Below, piece after piece: positions 1-7,675 of a stretch of 64,000 nucleotides of DNA. The translations under genes and the position numbers were made by a program. The DNA lies in NCBI GenBank assembly GCA_023384415.1, contig JAHDWJ010000009.1, positions 62,001-126,000 on the forward strand. Reading direction: 5' to 3'. Position 1 is the stretch's first letter; each line of letters opens with the position of its first letter. The DNA comes from Anaerolineae bacterium (GTDB lineage: Bacteria; Chloroflexota; Anaerolineae; Promineifilales; Promineifilaceae). Below the pieces are notes generated by a model. The model saw nothing but the letters and a program-made list of their open reading frames with translations, was not told where the DNA came from and made no database searches.

Positions 1-768
1 CCCAGAATCAAGCAGTGTACAAAATAACTGTGTCAGGTATGGTTGACCATCTGTCCAGTAATGAATGCGTTGAGCTAAACTTTGCGATTGGTTCATACCC
101 CAGTCGCCTTTGCTTACTAGTTGATATACTTGTTCTTCCGTGAAGTCTTGAAGATAAATGTGTGAAGCAATATTGAAGGGAGAGATTATCGGGTCGCTTA
201 TTAAGGTGCGAGGATTGTATGTACCTGCGAAGATAAAAGTAATACGTTTGAATTCTTGTTGAAACGGCCGTTCGTTGTGAATGGCACGCAATTCTGCAAA
301 GAAACTATCTTTCCAATCAAAAGATGATGTCGTCAATCTATCAATAATATCAATTCTATCAATCACAATAACTATATTTTTGTTGCATTTTTTTGCCACT
401 AGGCTCATATCTGCCAGGAACGACCCCCAACCAACACTATTGTTAGGTACTCTCGTTGATAATTCTAAACTCCCATTTTCTAGTAATTGACGAAGTTGTC
501 GTAATATACGAGTCCCCATAGTTTGATACCATATTTTTTGATCATTATAACTTAGATCATCAAAGGATACATAAAGAAATACATAATTATATAAAGAAGG
601 ATGTCTGCTTAAATGGCTAATTAAACTGGTTATACCCTGCTGTCTCGGGGCAATAATTGCCAGGTAAGTCATTTCATGCAAACATCTAATGACTTGAATG
701 ATAATTGGAGGCTCTATATAGATATTGGCATGTTGATGTTCTAATGGGCCATCTGTTTTAAATTTCAT
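1..768 (-). CDS. AAA-like (AAA_35-type) ATPase, C-terminus beyond left edge
   Basis: The reverse strand is open from an ATG at 768 to the window edge (256 codons), so the gene is partial. The translation matches the AAA_35 family of large cyanobacterial and Chloroflexota proteins: an opening DGPLEHQHANIYIEP, a P-loop region PRQQGITSL (about residue 42), a Walker-B-like strand IVIVIDRIDII, a sensor-like ITFIFAGTYNPRTLI, and the family's closing WTDGQPYLTQLFC. Two key positions look degenerate: the Walker A lysine is isoleucine (GITS instead of GKTS/GKSS), and the residue after the Walker B aspartate is arginine rather than glutamate. ATP hydrolysis may therefore be lost. The ATG overlaps the 3' end of the upstream glycosyltransferase-GAF-ATPase gene by 11 bp, which points to translational coupling and a shared function. 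AT-rich base use matches that neighbour and not the rest of the window. What lies C-terminal (often WD40, CHAT or TPR in this family) cannot be seen. Confidence 0.8.
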   Translation of the reverse strand, partial: MKFKTDGPLEHQHANIYIEPPIIIQVIRCLHEMTYLAIIAPRQQGITSLISHLSRHPSLYNYVFLYVSFDDLSYNDQKIWYQTMGTRILRQLRQLLENGSLELSTRVPNNSVGWGSFLADMSLVAKKCNKNIVIVIDRIDIIDRLTTSSFDWKDSFFAELRAIHNERPFQQEFKRITFIFAGTYNPRTLISDPIISPFNIASHIYLQDFTEEQVYQLVSKGDWGMNQSQSLAQRIHYWTDGQPYLTQLFCTLLDSG

Positions 769-3700
769 TTGTTTGCCCCTCCGAATATTGTTCAATAAAT
801 ACTGCCAACATATCTGTAAGTGTCATTGTTCCAGCAACAACACGAGGAAAGGCCGATACAGCAAATTCGTAACCATCCGGTGTTTGCTTGAGAATAGATC
901 GTAAATCAACCAAACTTTGCAACGCTTTGTCTACTTCACCTATTTTGGGTTTTCGTTCGCAGCGTTGATGTAACGCTTTATGAATTTCACCCAATGTTCG
1001 GAGTCTTTGGTCCTCAGCCATAAGCAACGAGATAATTTTTTCCAATACCTCGGCTGAATCCCAATAAGTAGTTAAAAAATCCTCTCGCTGGAACCCCGGA
1101 TCTTCGATAACGACCTTAACGTCTTTTAGCATGATCTTTCGGCGATGTTCATCATTAAGGCGTTCAATTAGACGGCGGCAAATTCGTTGCACGATATTGG
1201 GATGGCCTGAAGTAACATCATAGATGTGTTTTATAATGCCACTTTCATCAACTAATTCAATCTCCATTTGTCTCATTGGTTTTGTTACCAATTCTTCTAC
1301 AGAACGATAATCTAGTGGGCCAAGTAATATTTCATTTGTTAAATTAAATAAAGGGCTTTTGGCATTGCGAAGGGCCTCCCGCAAGGTAAGTTCGCCACCC
1401 AGTACGACTTGTACGTAACCAGAATTAATGTAACCACGCATGGTATTGAATAACGCCCAATTGTTATTTTGATCAATAGGAACCAATTTATCAGCTTCAT
1501 CTAACAACAAGACAGTTGGATGGTCATCTTTTAAAGATTTCAAAATAACGGGCAATTCTAGGTACATGTCTTTGGAGGCGCAATCATAATAATCTATCTG
1601 AAAATCCGTATTAGATAAACGAACATATTGTAATTGACGCAGAATTGATGTTTTGCCTACACGTCGGCCAGCAATAACAGCAAAACTAGCTGAAGCAATG
1701 CCATCGCTTATTTTTCTAAGCTCTCTCTCTCGACCAAAAAAGACACGTTGATTGACAGGGCCAACTATTTGGTAGGGTGAGACCTTAATAAGGCTAATTT
1801 GACTTAGTACTGCTCGCTGGAGCTCAATATCTGGGCGAGGAGCAGCGGCTATTTTTTGGATATTAACGATGTCTAGCGTAACAGCATCAATAGCAAAAGG
1901 TTGTTTTAGTTTGTTTTGCAACAAATTATCTGCGCGTTCAACTATTTGCTCTTCTCCCCACATTGGCAAAGCAACATACTTGAGATCGTTATAAGACTTA
2001 TCAAGCAGCTCCCGCAGTGCATCTAAATCATCAGATTGTGGTGAACCTTGACGATGGAAAACAAACGGTAGTTTACTGGGCAATGCGGTGTTTTCGAAGG
2101 TATGGCTTGTATCAACTAAAACACCTACCCAATTCTTGTAGGTTATCGGTTCGCCGAATTCCGCATTACACGTTTGGGATAGGGCGTGCATAAAAGCTAT
2201 AACGGTTGTTTGAAAACTTTCATCATCTAATCCAGTCTCTTCCAGATTAATCCACAAATGGGAGATTTTGAAGATATCTTTTAGCTTGTCTTGATTAACT
2301 TTATCTGTTCTGGTTGCCTGATAAAAAAGGCCATAACGACGTTGTATATAGGGGGCAGATGATTTTCCGGCAATATGATTAAATAGTTCAGGGTTTGCCT
2401 GGATTTCCAACAAAGTTAATGCTTCAGAGTAAGCTCGATCAGCATCTACACCGATTACCGTTGCTAATGACGCGGCCATCAATTCAAGTGTGTCATGATC
2501 GTCACTGCAAGCAAATTGAGATAAAAGTTCTTGTGCTGATTCTGGTCGTGGCTGCTGGGGTGTGCCCAAGATTTTTACAATATTATTTAGCTTAGATTGA
2601 TTGAGCTGAGCATTGTAAACAACAGTACTAATGACATTGCCCATCATTTCAATAAGCAATTTATCTTCATTGGTAAACGGTCGTTCACGGATACTTTCTG
2701 CTTTGAGAACCCCTATAGGTTTGCTTCGTCCCTGCACCCGTAAAGGAAACCCATAAAAGGATTTTGGCCTTATATCATTTTGCAGATGATCATATTTCCC
2801 TCTTTGGCTGCCTCCTTGCTGCCGTAATGTCTCTGTTGAGTTTGCGCCAAAGGGTTCATTGGTTCGGGCGATACGACCTGTCACGCCCTCGCCCCATTTA
2901 TAAGACGCCCCCGCTTTCACCAGGGGTTCTTGGTAGCCGGAGGCGGCCTGGATAGTTAGTATCTCATTTTTGTCATCGGCCAGATATAAAGAAACAGCAT
3001 CTACCTTGAGTACATCCTTTATCGTATTTACAATAGTGACCATCAAAGTTTGACGGTCCCGACTGCCGGCTAAAGCACCAGAAAGTTTGCCCAGGGTATT
3101 GCTAAATTCACGTAAACGTACTTCGCTTAATTGTGTGTTATAAACAACTGTGGCTATGACATTGCCCATTATCTCAATGAGTAATACATCTTCATCGGTA
3201 AAGGGTCGTTCACGGATACTCTCAGCTTTTAGTACTCCGATTGGTTTGTCCCGTCCTTGTACACGTAAGGGCAAGCCATAGAAAGAAGTTGGCCGTAGTT
3301 GTTTTTTTGCGGAACTAGCATGTTCAACCCACTCTTCGAGTTGGTGTAAATCATCGTACTTCCCCTCTACACTGCGTCCTTGCTGCCGAAGTTCATCAAT
3401 TGAATTTGCCCGAAAGGGTTGGTTTGTTTCTGCAATTCGTCCCGTTACGCCTTCACCCCAACCATAGGATGCCCCTGCTTCTACTAATGACTCTTGATAA
3501 CCAGATGCTGCCTCAATAACAAGGCGATCAAGTTTTTCGTTCACTAAATATAGAGAAACAGCGTCTACCTTTAAGACGTTCTTTATGGTCTTTACAATGT
3601 TATCCATCAATGTGCGCCGGTCTTGACTGGCAACCAATGCCCCCGATAATTCCGTCAAATTAGAGCTGAATTCTTGAAGCCTTTCTTCGCTTAGCTGAGT

Positions 3701-6700
3701 GTTATAAACGACGGTAGCGATAATACTGGCCATCATCTCGCCCAGGCGCATATCTTCATCACTAAAAACCGATTGATCCGGTGGCAGATTTTCATCTCGA
3801 TCTTCTAGCTTTAACACACCAATAACCTGCTCTTTCCCGCTGATGCGATCCATGACTTTTAATGGAATACCTAAAAACGCATTAGGTTCTCGCCCGTCTT
3901 GGAGAAACATATGTTTCCCCTGCCATGGTGTATTATCATGCAGTTCTTGTAGGCTATCTGCTTTAAATGTTTCTGCTGTTTGGGCTATCCAACCGGTTGT
4001 ACCCTCACCTATTCTGTATGATGCCCCTTGTTTTAATAACGGTTCGTGATAGCCACCTGCAGCACGAATGACCAGCCTTTTTTCGGGATCATCCATATCA
4101 ACTAAATACAATGATGCTGCTGCTACTCTGAGTACTGCCATTATGGTGTTCACGATATTATTCATTAATGATTGGCGATCTTGACCGCCCGTCAATGTAC
4201 TTGAAAGTTTGCCTAGATTGTGACTCAAGGCTTGTAATCGTTTTTCGCTCAACTGAATATTATAAACAACTGTGGCAATTGTATTAGCCATCATCTCGCC
4301 GAGACGCATATCTTCATCACTAAAGGTGGGCTGATCTGGTGGTAATTTTTCATCTCTGTCCTCTAATTTTAATACACCAATGATTTGTTCTTTACCACTG
4401 GTGCGGTCCATGATTTTCAATGGAATTCCTAAAAACGCATTGGGCTCCCGTCCTTTCTGAAGAGACATGTGCTTTCCATGCCATGGTGATTTTTCATGGA
4501 GTTCTTGCAAACTATCTGCTTTAAATGTTTCCCCTGTTTGGGCAATCCACCCTGTAGTGCCTTCTCCTATTCTGTATGATGCCCCTTGTTTTAATAAAAG
4601 TTCGTGATATCCAGCAGCAGCACGAATAAACATTTTTTGTTCTGGGTCTTCCTCGTTTACCAGATAGAGTGAAGCCGCCTGTGCTCTTAGTACATTGGCA
4701 GTGGTTTTTACTACTTGCTCCAGCAATTGATCGAAATCTAAACCACCTACTAGGCTGGCTGCCAAGAGGCTTAATTGAGCGACCCGGTCCTGGTCACGTT
4801 TTTCCTTTAGATAGACAGTTTGCAAGGCATTAGCCGCTTGTCTGGCAAGATACGCTAGTGTTGTCTCATCATCACGGGAGAAAGTCTGAACTTGTCTCTT
4901 TGATACTTCAAGACGACCGATTTTCTGATTTGCGCTACCTTTGAGATCCGCACCAATAAAATGTTCATCTTTATTAGAGGTTAACGATTCCCCATCAAGA
5001 TTGATCAATAGTTGTCCTTGGTTATCAATACTATATAAAGGCCCGCCTTCTAAGGATATATAAGCCGAATCCGCATGGGTTAATTCCTTGGCACGATATA
5101 ATAAGGATGTCGTCAACTGATTAACAGATTGTGCCTGGGCCATTTCCCTATCGACTGCCAACAGATTTGTAGCCTGATTATTCAATCGTATTCTTTCTAA
5201 ACTAATGGCAATGGTATTTGCTAATGCGCTGGCGGCATTAATATCCCAATCTGGAAAATAATAGTCGATCTTTGAGGAGAAAATATCAATTTGGCCTAAA
5301 ACATTGCCATGGGTATTAATCGGTACAGATAATTGAACTTGCCATTTAAAGATACGTGCTAGCTCACTGTCTAAAAACCCAAGCCGTGCTTGTAAAATTG
5401 GATCTTTTTCTTCACGACGGAACACATTTCGCCAAAATAAATCTCTTTGTTCAAAATGTATATAATGTGAGGTAATCTCAGCTTGGGATGATTGCCCTGG
5501 TGGCCACAAGCTGTAGGCCCCAATTTGAAAACGCTGTGGCATAGCCTCGTCTCTTAACCAAATTAAGACCGCATCACTCTTTAATAATTCACGTGTACCC
5601 CTTGCTATATGTTTTAAATAGTCATTTATATCTGTTGCCATCGCCAAGTCATTAGCTTCTAGAATGGTACTGACGAGTAAATCGTTTGGATCATCAGACA
5701 ATTTTGATTGACCTATTCGCAATTCAGATTGTTTTCTACTATTATCAAGCGCTCTTTGATAAAGTTGAATATATTCAGATGCTGCAGTTCTCCATGAAAC
5801 ATCAATGAGCATATTATGTTGTTGTACCCTATGCCATTGCATTCTAGAACTCTGATATGTTTCAACTGCTTTTTGAATTGCCTGAAGCAATGATTCTGGT
5901 TCAAATGTTGTAAATAGAAAGCCTTTACCTTTACTCGTTTCAATGTCCCAGGAAACAATCGTATCTGCTAGACCTCCAGTTTGCCGTACAACAGGTATGG
6001 CCCCATAGTGCATCCCCATTAACTGTTGCAAGCCACATGGTTCATGCAAAGATGGTACAAGGATGATATCTATGCCAGAAAACACCTGACGATATAGACC
6101 GTCATCTCTAAAGAAAATAGTTTTAACTCTACCAGGATATTCTCGCTCAAATTTTGTAAATGCTTCCCAATACCGATAATCACCAATTGTTCCCATCGCT
6201 ATCAGTTGTAATTCATCATCTTGCATCAATTGGGGCAAAATAGCTTCCAACAGACCTGTCCCCTTATCTGATATTAAGCGACTAACTATAGCTAATAACG
6301 GCGACTCGGGGTTTATATTTAGGCCAAGCCTTTTTTGTAAGGCTTGTTTGTTTTCTATTCTTTGGTTTAGGCGTGTTGGCCCAAATGGTACAGTGATATT
6401 GCTATCGAATGAGGGATCATATTCGTTATCATCTAAACCATTAAGAACCCCAGCTATTTGCAATTGGCAAACCTGTATAGTTCGACTTAAGCTGGTAGCA
6501 TAGTTGCCAGTCATTATTTCTTGGGCGTGCGTTGGGCTAACGGTATTAACTACGTCAGCTGCCAGTAGACCCCGTAACATAAAATTTATGCGGTTGGTAG
6601 TTTCACCCAGATCAGTATAAATGCCTGAATCAACCATCTCTGCTATATTGATAGCTCTATGGTTGAACACGCCTTGTAAATTAGCATTGTGGAGGGTATA

Positions 6701-7204
6701 TAAAAAAGCAGGGCGAGTAGCAAATTTGTCTGAAAGGGTTAGTCGTAGCCACATGGGAATTAGGCCACTTATCCAATCATGTCCGTGAATAATATCTGGC
6801 TGCCAGGGTTCAGCTGTAAATGATGTGGTGTGCAACATTTCTAACACGGCGCGGGTAAAGAATACGAATCGCTCATAATCGTCTAGGTAACCGTATGTTC
6901 TATCACGGCCAAAATAGTAAGCATTTTCGATAAAATAGAAAGGAAGCTGGTGAAGGGTGTCAAATATATAATGTGTTTGACAGACTCTCGCCAAGCGCGA
7001 ACCATAAACACCTAATGGCACCGTAAGATCTTCAATTATTGTTTGAGATTCAGAAAGTTGAACCAGATTACGATAATATGGAATGACAATTCTAACATCA
7101 TGCCCTTGTCGGTGCAGTTCTTTAGCTAGACCAGTTACCACGTTGGCAACATCACCAGTTTGAAGATAGGGTGCAGCTTCTGATGCCACCATTAAGATTT
7201 TCAT
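758..7204 (-). CDS. GlgA-type glycosyltransferase / six GAF domains / STAND ATPase fusion
   Basis: A single 2,148-residue reading frame. Residues 1-490 are a GT5 glycogen/starch synthase fold: opening MKILMVASEAAPYL, DIIHGHDWISGL, NTVSPTHAQEI, GVLNGLD, and the C-terminal donor site VPSLHEPCGLQQLMGMHYG with TGGLADTI. The N-terminal lysine motif KxGGL of glycogen synthases reads QTGDV here, so activity on ADP-glucose is doubtful. Residues about 520-810 hold two divergent GAF-like domains; about 815-1560 hold four tandem GAFs with a 187-190-residue period, two reading GASYRIGEGTTGWIAQT and two GASYxWGEGVTGRIA. A stretch I do not recognise (about 1570-1815) precedes an ATPase starting FFGRERELRKI, with Walker A GRRVGKTS (about 1848), Walker B TVLLLDEADK (about 1900) and a winged-helix-like tail. 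ATG 7204 is preferred over GTG 7213 because AGGTGG lies 5 nt upstream and GlgA proteins begin MKIL. No octamer GCGGCCGC occurs in it. I infer a ligand-gated signalling or conflict protein; the substrate is unknown. Confidence 0.85.
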   Translation of the reverse strand: MKILMVASEAAPYLQTGDVANVVTGLAKELHRQGHDVRIVIPYYRNLVQLSESQTIIEDLTVPLGVYGSRLARVCQTHYIFDTLHQLPFYFIENAYYFGRDRTYGYLDDYERFVFFTRAVLEMLHTTSFTAEPWQPDIIHGHDWISGLIPMWLRLTLSDKFATRPAFLYTLHNANLQGVFNHRAINIAEMVDSGIYTDLGETTNRINFMLRGLLAADVVNTVSPTHAQEIMTGNYATSLSRTIQVCQLQIAGVLNGLDDNEYDPSFDSNITVPFGPTRLNQRIENKQALQKRLGLNINPESPLLAIVSRLISDKGTGLLEAILPQLMQDDELQLIAMGTIGDYRYWEAFTKFEREYPGRVKTIFFRDDGLYRQVFSGIDIILVPSLHEPCGLQQLMGMHYGAIPVVRQTGGLADTIVSWDIETSKGKGFLFTTFEPESLLQAIQKAVETYQSSRMQWHRVQQHNMLIDVSWRTAASEYIQLYQRALDNSRKQSELRIGQSKLSDDPNDLLVSTILEANDLAMATDINDYLKHIARGTRELLKSDAVLIWLRDEAMPQRFQIGAYSLWPPGQSSQAEITSHYIHFEQRDLFWRNVFRREEKDPILQARLGFLDSELARIFKWQVQLSVPINTHGNVLGQIDIFSSKIDYYFPDWDINAASALANTIAISLERIRLNNQATNLLAVDREMAQAQSVNQLTTSLLYRAKELTHADSAYISLEGGPLYSIDNQGQLLINLDGESLTSNKDEHFIGADLKGSANQKIGRLEVSKRQVQTFSRDDETTLAYLARQAANALQTVYLKEKRDQDRVAQLSLLAASLVGGLDFDQLLEQVVKTTANVLRAQAASLYLVNEEDPEQKMFIRAAAGYHELLLKQGASYRIGEGTTGWIAQTGETFKADSLQELHEKSPWHGKHMSLQKGREPNAFLGIPLKIMDRTSGKEQIIGVLKLEDRDEKLPPDQPTFSDEDMRLGEMMANTIATVVYNIQLSEKRLQALSHNLGKLSSTLTGGQDRQSLMNNIVNTIMAVLRVAAASLYLVDMDDPEKRLVIRAAGGYHEPLLKQGASYRIGEGTTGWIAQTAETFKADSLQELHDNTPWQGKHMFLQDGREPNAFLGIPLKVMDRISGKEQVIGVLKLEDRDENLPPDQSVFSDEDMRLGEMMASIIATVVYNTQLSEERLQEFSSNLTELSGALVASQDRRTLMDNIVKTIKNVLKVDAVSLYLVNEKLDRLVIEAASGYQESLVEAGASYGWGEGVTGRIAETNQPFRANSIDELRQQGRSVEGKYDDLHQLEEWVEHASSAKKQLRPTSFYGLPLRVQGRDKPIGVLKAESIRERPFTDEDVLLIEIMGNVIATVVYNTQLSEVRLREFSNTLGKLSGALAGSRDRQTLMVTIVNTIKDVLKVDAVSLYLADDKNEILTIQAASGYQEPLVKAGASYKWGEGVTGRIARTNEPFGANSTETLRQQGGSQRGKYDHLQNDIRPKSFYGFPLRVQGRSKPIGVLKAESIRERPFTNEDKLLIEMMGNVISTVVYNAQLNQSKLNNIVKILGTPQQPRPESAQELLSQFACSDDHDTLELMAASLATVIGVDADRAYSEALTLLEIQANPELFNHIAGKSSAPYIQRRYGLFYQATRTDKVNQDKLKDIFKISHLWINLEETGLDDESFQTTVIAFMHALSQTCNAEFGEPITYKNWVGVLVDTSHTFENTALPSKLPFVFHRQGSPQSDDLDALRELLDKSYNDLKYVALPMWGEEQIVERADNLLQNKLKQPFAIDAVTLDIVNIQKIAAAPRPDIELQRAVLSQISLIKVSPYQIVGPVNQRVFFGRERELRKISDGIASASFAVIAGRRVGKTSILRQLQYVRLSNTDFQIDYYDCASKDMYLELPVILKSLKDDHPTVLLLDEADKLVPIDQNNNWALFNTMRGYINSGYVQVVLGGELTLREALRNAKSPLFNLTNEILLGPLDYRSVEELVTKPMRQMEIELVDESGIIKHIYDVTSGHPNIVQRICRRLIERLNDEHRRKIMLKDVKVVIEDPGFQREDFLTTYWDSAEVLEKIISLLMAEDQRLRTLGEIHKALHQRCERKPKIGEVDKALQSLVDLRSILKQTPDGYEFAVSAFPRVVAGTMTLTDMLAVFIEQYSEGQTNEI

Positions 7205-7512
7205 TTGTACCACCTATTCCTTATTTTTATACTGCTCACCAAATATTGTTCGGTTAGGCGCGTTATTGCACAGAAAGTTTCCAGTTTCTTGCAAACGTAT
7301 AATGGGACAAACTTTAGTCCGAACAGTATATCTGTCTTACAATACTATCTACTACTTATGTGCTAACTTTGAATGATTATTAGGTATTAGGGATTTTGTG
7401 GGTTTTGCCTATATATTGTAAATACGATAACACTGCTTGGATATGCGCGGACAGGCTATTTGGCGAAAAGTCGCATTTTCGACCGAAAGCTGAGGTGACA
7501 CACGGCAAAATA

Positions 7513-7541
7513 TTACGTGTTGTGGGTACTTTTAGTATAAT
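7513..7541 (+). promoter_or_regulatory. Putative sigma70 promoter for the XRE/NB-ARC/TPR gene
   Basis: TTACGT and a perfect TATAAT are separated by 17 bp. The predicted transcript would have a leader of about 130 nt before the ATG at 7676 and would contain the AGTAGGACAAAA tandem repeat. This is a consensus match only. Confidence 0.4.
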
Positions 7542-7569
7542 ATAAATTGTTTTGTAGTTTCCTCTAGGC

Positions 7570-7593
7570 AGTAGGACAAAAAGTAGGACAAAA
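7570..7593. repeat. Perfect 12-bp tandem direct repeat (AGTAGGACAAAA x2)
   Basis: Two identical adjacent copies of AGTAGGACAAAA lie between the predicted promoter and the start of the XRE-HTH regulator. A 12-bp period is close to one helical turn, so an operator for the downstream HTH protein is possible. That role is inference. Confidence 0.45.
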
Positions 7594-7675
7594 TTTATCG
7601 GCGGCAACTTGTAAGCACTCCAGATCAAGCCGAAATGCAGCTGGCCTGTTTCGTCAGGCCAGGAAGTGAGGCTGT

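Larger units (their letters stand above)
7205..7675. promoter_or_regulatory. Divergent AT-rich intergenic region
   Basis: This 470-bp spacer separates the minus-strand GlgA-GAF-STAND gene from the plus-strand XRE/NB-ARC/TPR regulator and must hold promoters for both. It is AT-rich and marks the boundary at which GCGGCCGC octamers begin. An 82-codon minus-strand reading frame (7380-7628) has no recognisable features or good ribosome-binding site, and I do not call it a gene. A sigma70-like promoter and a 12-bp tandem repeat inside it are listed separately. Confidence 0.6.

Noticed and set aside
281..490. Plus-strand frame of 69 codons near the left edge
   Set aside because: It lies antisense to the AAA_35-like gene, whose translation shows family motifs; the plus frame shows none.
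7380..7628. Minus-strand 82-codon frame in the divergent spacer
   Set aside because: No ribosome-binding site, no recognisable features, and it overlaps the predicted promoter and tandem repeat.
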